NCBI RefSeq assembly: GCF_002844235.1
Contig: NZ_PGTS01000009.1
Span: 121,160 to 185,159, forward strand
DNA length: 64,000 bases
Reading direction: 5' to 3'
DNA from: Thalassospira povalilytica
GTDB taxonomy: Bacteria > Pseudomonadota > Alphaproteobacteria > Rhodospirillales > Thalassospiraceae
The notes under the pieces are model-generated. The model was not told where the DNA came from. It worked only from the letters and a program-made list of their open reading frames with translations, and made no database searches. Shown here one piece after another: positions 17,704-27,228 of this stretch (position 1 is its first letter; each line of letters starts with the position of its first letter). The position numbers were made by a program, and so were the translations under genes.

Positions 17704-18477
17704 GTGCAGTGGCATAAGCGGATCATCAAAAGCGACACGATGCGCAGCACCTTGTGCTGGATAGCAGCAGCCTATGTGCGCCTTGTCCGCGTGACCGGCC
17801 GCTGGAAAACAGAAGGCGGCGATCTGCCCGCGCAATATTTGCGCGACGGCAAACCGTTCATCGTTGCCTTCTGGCATCAACGTTTGTTGATGATGCCCTA
17901 TACCTGGCGTGCGGTTGGCGGTGATTTGCCGTTTCATATGCTGATTTCTTCACATCGCGATGGTGAAATCATTTCGCGCACCGTGGCTCATTTCGGCATT
18001 CAAACCATCGCGGGCTCCACCGGGGTTGGCAAAGGCGGTGCTGCGGCCCTGCGTCAAATCATCAAGGCACTCAAGGCCGGTGACGTTGTCGGCATGACCC
18101 CCGATGGCCCCCGCGGCCCCAGAATGCGGGCATCCGACGGGGTCGTACAGGCAGCCCGCATGGGCGGCGTTCCGGTTTTCCCACTGACTTATTCCGCATC
18201 AAGTCGCAAGATTTTCAAAAGCTGGGACCGTTTTGTCCTGCCCCTGCCGGTGCCATTTTCTCGCGGTGTGTTTCATTGGGGGGAACCGGTTTTCGTTGAG
18301 CGCAAACTCGATGATGCCGGTCTTGAAGCAAAGCGGCTTGAAATCGAAAACGCCCTGACCAAACTGACCCAGGATACCGACCGCGATCTTGGACTTGACG
18401 TCATTACACCTGCCGGGCCCGATGAATTGCCCAAACAGAAACGGTCCGAAATCGCAGCGGGGGAAACCGGCAAATGA
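17704..18477 (+). CDS. DUF374 family acyltransferase
   Basis: A 257-residue lysophospholipid-acyltransferase-like protein. The 'VAFWHQRLLMMP' and 'SSHRDGEIISRTVAHFG' motifs and 'GSTGVGKGGAAALRQI' are typical of DUF374, as is 'GMTPDGPRGPRMRASDGVVQAARMGGVPVFP'. The HRDGE segment takes the place of the HX4D acyltransferase motif. The N-terminal hydrophobic stretch suggests membrane association. Between msbA and waaA this gene is a common alphaproteobacterial arrangement, and a role in lipid A acylation or transport is inferred. The start is GTG; an ATG 12 codons in is an alternative. It overlaps waaA by 4 bp. Confidence 0.85.
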   Translation: MQWHKRIIKSDTMRSTLCWIAAAYVRLVRVTGRWKTEGGDLPAQYLRDGKPFIVAFWHQRLLMMPYTWRAVGGDLPFHMLISSHRDGEIISRTVAHFGIQTIAGSTGVGKGGAAALRQIIKALKAGDVVGMTPDGPRGPRMRASDGVVQAARMGGVPVFPLTYSASSRKIFKSWDRFVLPLPVPFSRGVFHWGEPVFVERKLDDAGLEAKRLEIENALTKLTQDTDRDLGLDVITPAGPDELPKQKRSEIAAGETGK

Positions 18478-19766
18478 GCCTGTTTTACGCCTATCGCGCG
18501 GCGACCCGCCTGCTTGGTCCGGCACTTCATCTTTATCTGAACCGGCGAAAAAAACGCGGCAAGGAAGATCCGGGCCGTATTGGCGAACGTTTCGGTCATC
18601 CAAGTGCGGTTCGTCCCAAGGGTCACCTTGTCTGGATCCATGGCGCCAGTGTTGGCGAATCATTGTCTGCCTTGCCGGTGATTGATGAAATTCGCCGTCG
18701 CTATCCCGGCCTGTCCATTCTGGTGACGACGGGGACTGTTACTTCGGCCGAACTCATGAATGCCCGCCTGCCGGAAGGTGTGATCCATCAATTCATTCCA
18801 ATCGACCGACAGGTCTGCGTTGCCCGTTTCCTGCATCACTGGAAACCCGATGTCGCACTGTGGCTTGAAAGTGACCTTTGGCCCAATATGCTGACCAAGG
18901 CACAAAAGGCCGGTGTGAAACTTGCCCTTCTGAATGGCCGGATTTCGGAAAAAAGCTTTAAGGGCTATTCCCGCTATCCGTCATTCATTCGCCCGGTCAT
19001 ATCGGCGTTTGATCTTGTGCTGACGCAAAGTGATGACGAAACAAATCGGTTTGCCTCACTAGGCGCTGGTAATGTCAAAACGGTCGGGAACCTCAAATTC
19101 GCCGCCCCGCCGCTGCCTGCCAATGAAAGCGCACTGGCAAAGCTTCAGGAACAGATCGGACTGCGCCCGGTCTGGCTGGCATCAAGCACATTCGCCGGTG
19201 AAGAACGCATTACCGGGGACATTCACAAAAAGCTCTCAGCCGAACAGGCCGGGCTTTTGACCATCATCGTGCCACGCCACCCGGACCGCGCAAACGAGAT
19301 CGAGGCCGAGCTGATCGCACAAGGGTTGCAAGTTGCCCGACGCAGCCTTGGTCACATCATCACCCCGGGCACGGATATCTATCTTGCCGACACAATTGGC
19401 GAGTTGGGCCTGTTTTACCGGATCGCGCCGGTCTGCTTCATGGGCAAGACGCTTTGCGCATCGGGCGGGCAAAACCCGCTTGAACCGGCCCGCCTGAATT
19501 GCGCCATCCTGCATGGCCCGGATATGAGCAACTTTGCCACCATCAGCGAAGAAATGCGTATTGCGGGTGCATGCCGCCCGGCATCGGATGCAGATGATCT
19601 GTGCCGTCAGGTTGGTGCCCTGCTGCGTGATCGCGAGACCGCGCGAACGATCGCCGAAGCCGCCCTGCACTATGCCAATTCAAAGGCAGAAGTTCTTGAC
19701 CATACCGTTGATGCGCTGCGCCCGCTGATGGCGCAAAAAGCAATCGACGAGGCCGATCATGCGTGA
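18474..19766 (+). CDS. waaA: 3-deoxy-D-manno-octulosonic acid (Kdo) transferase
   Basis: A 430-residue GT-B enzyme that adds Kdo from CMP-Kdo to lipid IVA at the cytoplasmic face of the inner membrane. Motifs include 'WIHGASVGESLSALPVI', 'LVTTGTVTSAELM', 'QFIPIDRQVCVARFLHHWKPDVALWLESDLWPN', and 'FMGKTLCASGGQNPLEPA' near the C terminus. Length matches the family. It begins within the stop of the DUF374 gene (ATGA) and ends overlapping lpxK by 8 bp, showing tight translational coupling. Confidence 0.95.
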   Translation: MSLFYAYRAATRLLGPALHLYLNRRKKRGKEDPGRIGERFGHPSAVRPKGHLVWIHGASVGESLSALPVIDEIRRRYPGLSILVTTGTVTSAELMNARLPEGVIHQFIPIDRQVCVARFLHHWKPDVALWLESDLWPNMLTKAQKAGVKLALLNGRISEKSFKGYSRYPSFIRPVISAFDLVLTQSDDETNRFASLGAGNVKTVGNLKFAAPPLPANESALAKLQEQIGLRPVWLASSTFAGEERITGDIHKKLSAEQAGLLTIIVPRHPDRANEIEAELIAQGLQVARRSLGHIITPGTDIYLADTIGELGLFYRIAPVCFMGKTLCASGGQNPLEPARLNCAILHGPDMSNFATISEEMRIAGACRPASDADDLCRQVGALLRDRETARTIAEAALHYANSKAEVLDHTVDALRPLMAQKAIDEADHA

Positions 19767-20730
19767 TCCCCGCTTCTGGCAGAAAGATGGTCTGGTTCCG
19801 AAGCTGCTAAGCCCGTTGTCATTGCTGTGGCGTGCCGGGGCATGTGTGCGCGCAAAAACCACAACCGCGCGCCATCCGGGCTGCCCGGTATTTTGCGTTG
19901 GCAATTTCACCGTCGGCGGTGCGGGTAAAACACCGACATCCGTTGCCCTGTTTGATGTTCTAAGCGCATTGGGTCGTCACCCGCATTTTGTCAGCCGCGG
20001 CTATGGCGGCTCCATTGCCGGTCCCCATCGCGTCGACCCTGATCTTGATGACGCATCAAAGGTCGGGGATGAACCGTTGCTTCTGGCGCATCATGGTTCG
20101 GCATGGATATCGCGCGAAAGATTTCTGGGTGCGGAAATGGCCCGGGATGCCGGTGCGGATGCGATCATTCTTGATGACGGATTGCAAAACCCGTCCCTGA
20201 TCAAGGATTGCAGCTTTGCCGTTATCGACAGCAATTATGGCATCGGAAACGGCCGCGTCATGCCCGCAGGCCCCATGCGCGAACCCCTGATCAGCGGCCT
20301 TGAAAAGGTCCATGCGATCATTCTGATCGGCGATAAGACCCCGGACTTCATCACCAATCTTCCGGCATCCGTACCGATCCTGCGCGCACGGATCGTGCCC
20401 GTAAACGGCGACCGCTTTGCCGGCAAGAATGTTGTCGCCTTTGCCGGCATTGGCCGCCCACAGAAACTCTATGACAGTCTGGCGTCGGTCGGGGCACGGA
20501 TCGTCGCCACACAGGATTTTGACGACCATCATGTCTTTGCGCCCGATGAGTTGACAGCTTTGCGCATGACAGCGGCAAAACTCGATGCGGAACTTGTAAC
20601 CACGCAAAAAGACCTGATGCGCTTGCCATCCGACAGCCGGAACGGCATAAACAGTCTCGACATTCGACTGGTGTTCGAGGCACCCGATCAGCTTTCCCAG
20701 ATTGTGAAGACAGTACTCGCCGATGGATAA
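19759..20730 (+). CDS. lpxK: tetraacyldisaccharide 4'-kinase
   Basis: A 323-residue kinase that phosphorylates the 4' position of the lipid A disaccharide. Walker A is 'VGGAGKTPTSVAL' near residue 55, preceded by 'PVFCVGNF'. The acidic 'AIILDDGLQNP' and the C-terminal 'DDHHVFAPDEL' and 'TTQKDLMRLP' blocks are diagnostic. It overlaps waaA and lpxL by 8 bp each, so the three are translated as one unit. Confidence 0.95.
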   Translation: MRDPRFWQKDGLVPKLLSPLSLLWRAGACVRAKTTTARHPGCPVFCVGNFTVGGAGKTPTSVALFDVLSALGRHPHFVSRGYGGSIAGPHRVDPDLDDASKVGDEPLLLAHHGSAWISRERFLGAEMARDAGADAIILDDGLQNPSLIKDCSFAVIDSNYGIGNGRVMPAGPMREPLISGLEKVHAIILIGDKTPDFITNLPASVPILRARIVPVNGDRFAGKNVVAFAGIGRPQKLYDSLASVGARIVATQDFDDHHVFAPDELTALRMTAAKLDAELVTTQKDLMRLPSDSRNGINSLDIRLVFEAPDQLSQIVKTVLADG

Positions 20731-21622
20731 GAACAGCGACCTTTACCGGATGCGCCAAAAATACCTGTCCCACCCGTTGCAAGGGTTCGGGGCCTATCTG
20801 CTTTACTGGATGTTCGCCATCATGCCGATCGATATGGCATCGGGGTTTGGCGGCTGGCTGCTGCGAACAATCGGCCCCAAACTGGGACAGTCCAAAAAGG
20901 CCCGCAACAATCTGGTCAAGGCATTCCCGGAAAAGTCACCGGCCGAAATTGATCAGATCATCGTTGATATGTGGGACAATCTTGGCCGGTCGGCCGGGGA
21001 AATCCCCCATCTTCACAAACTGCGTCCGGGCGGGCCCCGCATCGAAATCGTCGGCGTGGAAAACGGCTTGGCGCTAAAGGACGATGACAAACCCGGCCTG
21101 TTCTTTACCGGTCATATCGGCAACTGGGAAGTCACCATGTGCATTGCCACCGTGCTGGACATGGAAATGATGAGCGTCTATCGCGCGCCCGACAATCCGT
21201 GGGTCGATAACCTGTTCATGCGCGCCCGCAAGACATTCCGGGGCGAACTGGTACAAAAAGGTCCAAGTGGCGCCCGCAAACTGACGCGTTGCCTGAAAGA
21301 CGGCGGCCATGCCTGCATGCTGGTCGATCAGAAAATGAGCGACGGCATCGCGGTCCCGTTCTTTGGCCGCGATGCAATGACGGCCCCCGCACTTGCGCAA
21401 TTTGCGCTCAAATACGATGCGCCGATTGTTCCGGTGCGTTCAGAACGGATCAATGGCGCGCATTTTCGCATGACGTTCTATCCCCCCGTTCCGGTCACCA
21501 AAACCGGCGACCGTCACGCCGATGTCGCCAAAATCATGACCGATGTGAATGCGATGATGGAATCCTGGATCCGCGAACGCCCCGCCCAGTGGCTTTGGGT
21601 CCATCGCCGCTGGCCAAATTAG
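20723..21622 (+). CDS. lpxL: lipid A late acyltransferase, LpxL/HtrB family
   Basis: A 299-residue protein with one N-terminal transmembrane segment ('YLLYWMFAIMPIDMASGFGGWLL') and the HX4E motif in 'FTGHIGNWEVTM'. It also has 'YRAPDNPWVDNLFMRARKTFRG', 'DQKMSDGIAVPFFGRDAMTAPALAQFALKYDAPIVPV' and 'QWLWVHRRWPN' at the end. It adds a secondary acyl chain to Kdo2-lipid A. The choice between LpxL and LpxM function cannot be made from sequence. It closes the msbA-lpxL run. Confidence 0.92.
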   Translation: MDKNSDLYRMRQKYLSHPLQGFGAYLLYWMFAIMPIDMASGFGGWLLRTIGPKLGQSKKARNNLVKAFPEKSPAEIDQIIVDMWDNLGRSAGEIPHLHKLRPGGPRIEIVGVENGLALKDDDKPGLFFTGHIGNWEVTMCIATVLDMEMMSVYRAPDNPWVDNLFMRARKTFRGELVQKGPSGARKLTRCLKDGGHACMLVDQKMSDGIAVPFFGRDAMTAPALAQFALKYDAPIVPVRSERINGAHFRMTFYPPVPVTKTGDRHADVAKIMTDVNAMMESWIRERPAQWLWVHRRWPN

Positions 21623-21722
21623 CATTTGCAAATTTTCCGGCATTTATTAACGCATTGAGAACATCATTGCTTCAGACTTGCGGTTCTGAAATTTGAACCC
21701 CGGGGTCAGGAGCTACCCTTTC

Positions 21723-22316
21723 TTGCGCCGCTTATTGATCATTCTGACTTTGATGATCGCCGGATCGATGTTTGTCGTTTGGCCAAGCATGGCGCTTGAT
21801 CATGACATTGCCGATATCCGCGAAACCGCCCGGGAAATCCGGCTGCGGATATCCGAACTTGATCAGCAGCTCAAGGAACATCTGCGCAAGGCCATCGAGG
21901 AATATGGCGACCGCCCGGTCGAATGTTCGGACGAAAATCCACGGTCCACACTTGCCGAATGTGTCGAAGCCGACGCCAATGACCTGACCCGAACGGCAAT
22001 CACGATTGCACGTGCGGGCGATACTGAAGACGACCTGACAGGCGATCTTGCCGATACCGAAGAACGGTTTGCCCTGTTTACCCAGCAAATGAACAAGACC
22101 AATGATCTTTTGGCGCGTGCTGGCGCCAAACTTTACATGAACAGTCTTGATGTCGGCCCGGAAATGGATCAGTTGCGCCACAATGTCATTGCCTATATCG
22201 AACTGAAACAGGCCAATGAATTGCGCACCAAGCAGGCCTTACTGATCGCAACAGTGGCGATTATCCTGCTTGCGATCTTTTCGCTGATTTTTGCCGTGAT
22301 CCAGCGGTTCAGATAG
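21723..22316 (+). CDS. small membrane protein of unknown function with two end helices
   Basis: A protein of about 197 residues. An N-terminal hydrophobic segment ('LLIILTLMIAGSMFVVW') is followed by about 130 hydrophilic, helix-prone residues with a single cysteine pair ('VECSDENP...AECVEAD'). A C-terminal transmembrane helix ('LLIATVAIILLAIFSLIFAVI') precedes a basic tail. The predicted topology places the helical part in the periplasm. No family is recognised. The start is taken as TTG 21723, 10 bases after AGGAG; a TTG 30 bp upstream is also open. It follows lpxL by about 100 bp and may share its transcript. Confidence 0.65.
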   Translation: MRRLLIILTLMIAGSMFVVWPSMALDHDIADIRETAREIRLRISELDQQLKEHLRKAIEEYGDRPVECSDENPRSTLAECVEADANDLTRTAITIARAGDTEDDLTGDLADTEERFALFTQQMNKTNDLLARAGAKLYMNSLDVGPEMDQLRHNVIAYIELKQANELRTKQALLIATVAIILLAIFSLIFAVIQRFR

Positions 22317-22429
22317 AATTCAACGCCCCATCGCGTTTGTCACAGGACAATTGGTCTTGATCAATCACGCAAAGGTCGTTACCCGGTAACTCACACCTTC
22401 AAACGCCCGAAACGTCAAAGGGAACCGTC

Positions 22430-22933
22430 ATGACCGAAGCCTATTGGCAGGACATTCTTGTCGCCTTGCGCCAGATTATCCGGGCGACGGATCTCCATTC
22501 CAAACGTGTGATGAAGGCATGTGGCCTGACCATCCCGCAAGTCATGGTGTTGCGCGCCATTGACGAATTGCAGAATGTCACGGTCAAACGCATTTCCAAT
22601 CACGTGTCGCTTAGCCAGGCGACTGTGACGACCATTTTGAACCGTCTTGAGCAGCGCAACCTTGCCGAACGCCGTCGCAGTTCGACCGACAAACGGGTGG
22701 TAAACACCTTTTTGACCGATGCCGGGCGCGACGTTCTGGCAACGGCGCCAACCATGCTGCATGAAGAATTCATTACCCAGTTCGAAGCTCTGCCCGACTG
22801 GGAAAAAACACAGCTTCTGTCATCAATGCAGCGCGTGGCAACCATGATGGACGCAGAACAGATTGACGCCGCCCCGATCCTTGACGTCAAGGCCGCCGAC
22901 TGGGTGCCCCCGCAAAGCGGCCAGAACGGATAG
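22430..22933 (+). CDS. MarR family transcriptional regulator
   Basis: A 167-residue winged-helix regulator. The recognition region 'TVKRISNHVSLSQATVTTILNRLEQRNLAERRRSSTDKRVVNTFLTDAG' is a clear MarR DNA-binding domain with wing, and the dimerisation helices flank it. Members are usually ligand-relieved repressors of adjacent genes. AAAGGGAA precedes the ATG. The next gene (gamma-glutamyltransferase) is convergent, so the target is not obvious; autoregulation is possible. Confidence 0.9.
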   Translation: MTEAYWQDILVALRQIIRATDLHSKRVMKACGLTIPQVMVLRAIDELQNVTVKRISNHVSLSQATVTTILNRLEQRNLAERRRSSTDKRVVNTFLTDAGRDVLATAPTMLHEEFITQFEALPDWEKTQLLSSMQRVATMMDAEQIDAAPILDVKAADWVPPQSGQNG

Positions 22934-22964
22934 GCTGCGCAACCACGCCCAATTCCGGTCGCGA

Positions 22965-24521
22965 TCAGACGCCTTGTTCGGGCAGACCGATGATCTGGTT
23001 TCCATTGCGTCTGGCATCACCAACCGCCGAAAACCTGGCGCCATCCGCGCTGACCTTTGCGGCGTGAACCCCGCCAAAGAACATGTCTTCGCGGTCCCAG
23101 CGGCTTTGATTTTCAAGACTAAGCTGATCAAGCAACGCATCATCAAAGCCCGGTTCCACCGACAGAAGGCTGTCTTCGACATGCATGCGCGGCGCGGATA
23201 CCGCCCCGTGCAGGGTCATGTCAAATACATCAATATTCAAAAGCACCTGAAGCATGGTCGACCGGATGCGATTTGATCCCCCCGATCCAAGCGCAATCGC
23301 CCCGCCATCATCGCCAAGATAAAGCGCAGGCGTCATCATCGATGTCATCCGCACCCCGCAGGGCCACATATGAAACCCGTCGGGCGAAAGATCCGCTTCG
23401 CCAAGCATATTGTTCATCATGATGCCGGTTTGCGGCACGATCCGCCCGGAACTTGACCCGTTTGAGATGGTCGCAGCGGCAAGGTTGCCGTCTTCATCGA
23501 CAACCGAAATATGGGTCGTGCCCTGCTGACTAAGCGGGCGTTCGCCGATCATCAGACGATATCTTTCGCAAAGCTCGTCCGACAGGATCGCCGACGTCGC
23601 GCCATATTCCCCGCGCACCAAACCGGTTGCGTGGATGATCTGCGACATTGCCTCAAGATGGCGGGCCGACCCGAAACCACCCAGTGCCATTTCCCGCGCA
23701 AGCTTAAGACCAAATCCCACCAGCACCCCGCCCGACGCCGGGGGCGGGTTCAGGACAAACCGGCCCTTGCGCCCGCCAACCAGAAGCGGGTCCCGCACCA
23801 GCACACGATAGGCCGCAAGATCATCCGCCCCAAGATATCCACCGAATTCCTGGCATTCCCGGACCAGCGCATGTCCGATGTCCCCGCGATAAAACCCGTC
23901 GGCACCGGTCCGCACCAAATATTCAATGCAGTGCGCAAGATCGGGTTGAACATGGCGGGCACCCGTTTCAAGCAGTTCAAACCCGGCTTCGTCGGTATGG
24001 CCCGGCTTGCCAAAAACGGCACGGCTTTGCGCCGAAAAGCCCAGCAACGGTTCGACAATCCCCATCACATAGCGTTGAAAATCATCCAGAATCACGCCAT
24101 TTCGGGCCGCATCAATTGCCGGTTCGGCCAATTGTGCCATTGGCAAAGTCGCCAGATCATCATGAATTTCAAACAGGCCGGCAATAACGCCCGGCATTGC
24201 CACCGATCCATAACCGCCGTGGAATTCCTGGGTGACACCCCCGGCAAAAGTCGCAAGACGGCTTTCGAATTCAAGATCTTCGCGGGATCGCTTTTCAAGC
24301 GGGGTTTCAACAAAGAAATCATAAAGACGCGGCGGTTCCCCAGCCGGGCGTGCCATCACAAAACCGCCACCACCAAGGGACGCCAAAACCGGTTCGGCAA
24401 CACAGGCCGCCCACATGGCCGCCACCACCGCATCGAACGCATTGCCACCATCATCAAGCACACGGGCGGCGGCGCGTGCGGTGACTTCATGTCCTGCGGC
24501 GACGGCCCCGTGCTTTTTCAT
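22965..24521 (-). CDS. ggt: gamma-glutamyltransferase family protein
   Basis: A 518-residue Ntn-hydrolase proenzyme of the GGT family. The N-terminal 'GAVAAGHEVTARAAARVLDDGGNAFDAVVAAMWAACVAEPVLASLGGGGF' block is typical. The autoprocessing/catalytic threonine lies in 'QQGTTHISVVDEDGNLAAATISNGSSSG', and the substrate-binding 'GGSNRIRSTMLQVLLN' is near the end. Unlike Escherichia coli Ggt it has no signal peptide, so it is probably cytosolic. It hydrolyses or transfers gamma-glutamyl groups, for example of glutathione. It begins 15 bp after the M23 peptidase gene and is the third gene of the xseA run. Confidence 0.88.
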   Translation of the reverse strand: MKKHGAVAAGHEVTARAAARVLDDGGNAFDAVVAAMWAACVAEPVLASLGGGGFVMARPAGEPPRLYDFFVETPLEKRSREDLEFESRLATFAGGVTQEFHGGYGSVAMPGVIAGLFEIHDDLATLPMAQLAEPAIDAARNGVILDDFQRYVMGIVEPLLGFSAQSRAVFGKPGHTDEAGFELLETGARHVQPDLAHCIEYLVRTGADGFYRGDIGHALVRECQEFGGYLGADDLAAYRVLVRDPLLVGGRKGRFVLNPPPASGGVLVGFGLKLAREMALGGFGSARHLEAMSQIIHATGLVRGEYGATSAILSDELCERYRLMIGERPLSQQGTTHISVVDEDGNLAAATISNGSSSGRIVPQTGIMMNNMLGEADLSPDGFHMWPCGVRMTSMMTPALYLGDDGGAIALGSGGSNRIRSTMLQVLLNIDVFDMTLHGAVSAPRMHVEDSLLSVEPGFDDALLDQLSLENQSRWDREDMFFGGVHAAKVSADGARFSAVGDARRNGNQIIGLPEQGV

Positions 24522-24536
24522 GGCTTGCGTTTCCCG

Positions 24537-25391
24537 TTAATTATTGGCGTTTGCCGCCTTTTGGGCTTGGTCCATCGGCGGTACAAGCAATTGGGCATCA
24601 ACGCGTGCCGCCCCGACATTGATCCGCCAGTCCAGATGCGGACCGGTTGCCCGACCTGATGCGCCCACCTTGGCAATCACATCCCCCTGTTTGACGACAT
24701 CACCAACTTTGACGTCGATTTCAGACAGATGCAAAAAGGCCGACACCATGCCAAGCCCGTGATCAATAAACAGGGTGGCACCCGAAAAATACATATCGGG
24801 ATGGGCAAGGGTCACGATCCCGTCAGCCGGGGCCACCACCGGGGTTCCGATCGGAACGGCGATATCCACCCCCCAATGCGGGGCGCGCGGTTCGCCATTC
24901 AGGATACGCTGTGATCCGTAAACCCCGCTGATCGGGCCAAGGGCAGGCCAGATAAAGCCGTTCTCAAGAAAATTCTCGGTAAAGCGTTCGGTGCGGGCTT
25001 CGCGGGCCTGACGGCTGTCATCCTTGATCCGGTTCATGACGTCGGGATCGGGCGTGACCATTTTGGGCGGCAGACCGTCAATGCGCTGAATATCAAATTC
25101 GCGATCGGCGATCGCATAGGCGAATTCTTCGGTGCTGCCATCTGCATGGCGAACCGTCAGTTTGGCCGGACCTTCATAATCGCGGGGAAACCCGATGATG
25201 AACCGCCCGTCCGGGGCAATGGTATCAATCGCATCCCCGTCAAGCAGGACAACATCACCGGCATTTGTCTGACCAAAAACAATCCCGCCCTGAACAAATT
25301 GCCCCTGATAGGTCGGCTCGGCCGCCTGTGCGGTGATGCTTGCCCCCAAAAGACCGGCAATTGCGATAACGGTTTTAAATGCCAAACGCAT
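24537..25391 (-). CDS. periplasmic M23 (LytM-type) peptidase
   Basis: A 284-residue exported protein. The signal peptide ('[25 protein letters not shown]') is followed by about 130 residues of beta-rich linker and a C-terminal M23 domain. Zinc ligands are visible in 'HWGVDIAVPIGTPV' (H...D) and in 'FLHLSE' with 'HLDWRI', so the metal site looks intact. Such enzymes cut peptidoglycan peptide cross-links or activate amidases. Its ATG overlaps the stop of xseA as TAATG, giving translational coupling to a DNA-repair gene, an arrangement that recurs in alphaproteobacteria. Confidence 0.9.
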   Translation of the reverse strand: MRLAFKTVIAIAGLLGASITAQAAEPTYQGQFVQGGIVFGQTNAGDVVLLDGDAIDTIAPDGRFIIGFPRDYEGPAKLTVRHADGSTEEFAYAIADREFDIQRIDGLPPKMVTPDPDVMNRIKDDSRQAREARTERFTENFLENGFIWPALGPISGVYGSQRILNGEPRAPHWGVDIAVPIGTPVVAPADGIVTLAHPDMYFSGATLFIDHGLGMVSAFLHLSEIDVKVGDVVKQGDVIAKVGASGRATGPHLDWRINVGAARVDAQLLVPPMDQAQKAANANN

Positions 25392-27109
25392 TACAGAAGG
25401 CTCCCCTGCCTGTCATCGTCCTGTGGACGCGGATTTTTCTTTTTCGCCGGCTTAGGTTTGGCAGGCTTTGGCGCCACGGTTGCGCCAGCTGTTTCAACCG
25501 CGATGTTAGCGCTATCATCCTTGCGCTGTACCGGTTCTGACGGTTGTGACTGTTCTGACGGTTTCGCGCTCCCCGGCCCCGACGTCGCGGTACCCTCGCC
25601 AGCGGTGACACGGGTGATGCCATCGCCCATTTCAAGATCATAGGACTGCCCGGTAACAAGATCGCCCGACTTGCCAACCAGGTTGCCCGCCCCATCACGG
25701 ACCACGGCAAAGCCGCGTTTAAGAACATTACGATAGGAATAGCTTTCCAGAAGCCGGTCATAACGCGCCAGTCCTTCGGCCTCGCGTTTGACGATATTGC
25801 CAACCGCTGCCTGCATCCGGGCACCAAGATCGGCGATCTGTGTTTCCGCCCGGACAACATCACGCTTGGCATCACCGGGGCGCAAGCCCGCAGCCGCGCG
25901 GTCAAGACGCGCTTGCTGCATCTGAAGGGCGGATTTCATCGCCCCGTCCAGACGAAGGGCCGCATTTTCAAGGCGCCCGCGCTTTTCCGAAAGCTGTTCA
26001 CGCGGACTGACCAGCCGCGCACTGGCCTCATTCAGGCGCGCACGCGCCTGCTGCGTCAGGTTAACAGCTGCACGCGGCAAACGATCCGCCCAGTTATCGA
26101 GTGTCTGAGCGCGTTCTTCGAGCATCCTTTTGGGATCCCCCAGACCGCGTGCAAGACTTTCAAGGGCGGTTTTCTTTTCAAGACCCAGACGACGCACGGC
26201 CTGGGCCAGTCGAAGACCGTCTTCTTCGACCTGCCCGATCAGGTCCATGCGCACTGGCACGGCCTTTTCCGCCGCCCCGGTCGGGGTCGGGGCGCGCAGG
26301 TCCGAAACGAAATCAATCAGGGTGGTGTCGGTTTCATGCCCGACTGCCGAAATCACTGGAATGTCGGAATCGGCGACCGCACGGGCAACGACTTCCTCGT
26401 TAAAGCACCACAAATCTTCAAGTGACCCGCCACCACGCGCCACGATCAGAACGTCTGGTCGCGGGATCTGGCCATAGGGCAACAGATCATTGAAACCGCG
26501 CACGGCCTCGGCCACCTGTTCGGCGGCACCCTGCCCCTGAACCAGCACCGGCCACAAAAGAACCCGGCGCGGGAAACGGTCACGCAGTCGATGCATGATA
26601 TCGCGGATCACCGCCCCGGTCGGCGATGTCACGATGCCAATGACATCGGGCAGAAACGGGATCGGCTTTTTGCGATCAGGGTCAAAAAGCCCTTCGGCGG
26701 CGAGTTTCTTTTTGCGTTCTTCAAGCAGTTTCAGAAGCGCGCCTTCGCCCGCGACTTCCATGCTTTCAATCACGATCTGATATTTCGAACGGCCCGGGAA
26801 TGTTGTCAGGCGGCCGGTAACGATGACTTCCATGCCGTCTTCGGGCACCAGACCAAGTTTGGCCGCCTGCCCGCGCCAGCACACGCCATCAAGAACCGCC
26901 TTGTCGTCCTTGAGCGCCAAATACATATGGCCGCTGCTGGCCTGTTTGAAGCCGGAAATTTCCCCGCGCACCCGGACAAAGGAAAAGGCATCCTCGACCG
27001 TGCGTTTGAGTGCATTGGACAGGTCGGATACCGAAAATTCGGGCGCATTTCCCGATTTCACAGGGGTTTCCGGTACCGGGGCATAAGGGTCGAACAAATC
27101 TTGCGTCAT
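25391..27109 (-). CDS. xseA: exodeoxyribonuclease VII large subunit
   Basis: A protein of about 572 residues. The N-terminal OB-fold ('[39 protein letters not shown]') binds single-stranded DNA. The catalytic domain carries '[24 protein letters not shown]' and '[21 protein letters not shown]', and a long coiled coil follows. With XseB it degrades single-stranded DNA in repair. The C-terminal about 95 residues are a low-complexity Ser/Lys/Pro-rich tail beyond the usual end. ATG 27109 ('MTQDLFDP') is chosen; a GTG 9 bp upstream is equally open, and neither has a clear ribosome-binding site. Confidence 0.92.
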   Translation of the reverse strand: MTQDLFDPYAPVPETPVKSGNAPEFSVSDLSNALKRTVEDAFSFVRVRGEISGFKQASSGHMYLALKDDKAVLDGVCWRGQAAKLGLVPEDGMEVIVTGRLTTFPGRSKYQIVIESMEVAGEGALLKLLEERKKKLAAEGLFDPDRKKPIPFLPDVIGIVTSPTGAVIRDIMHRLRDRFPRRVLLWPVLVQGQGAAEQVAEAVRGFNDLLPYGQIPRPDVLIVARGGGSLEDLWCFNEEVVARAVADSDIPVISAVGHETDTTLIDFVSDLRAPTPTGAAEKAVPVRMDLIGQVEEDGLRLAQAVRRLGLEKKTALESLARGLGDPKRMLEERAQTLDNWADRLPRAAVNLTQQARARLNEASARLVSPREQLSEKRGRLENAALRLDGAMKSALQMQQARLDRAAAGLRPGDAKRDVVRAETQIADLGARMQAAVGNIVKREAEGLARYDRLLESYSYRNVLKRGFAVVRDGAGNLVGKSGDLVTGQSYDLEMGDGITRVTAGEGTATSGPGSAKPSEQSQPSEPVQRKDDSANIAVETAGATVAPKPAKPKPAKKKNPRPQDDDRQGSLL

Positions 27110-27228
27110 CAAGGGCACTTTATGCTAAAAGCCCGCACATTGAATCATTCTGCGGGATGGCGTTTGGGTCTAGCCTAGTTCATCGCGCATGGACCATCAA
27201 GCAATCGGACAAGTCGAAGGATAAAGTC

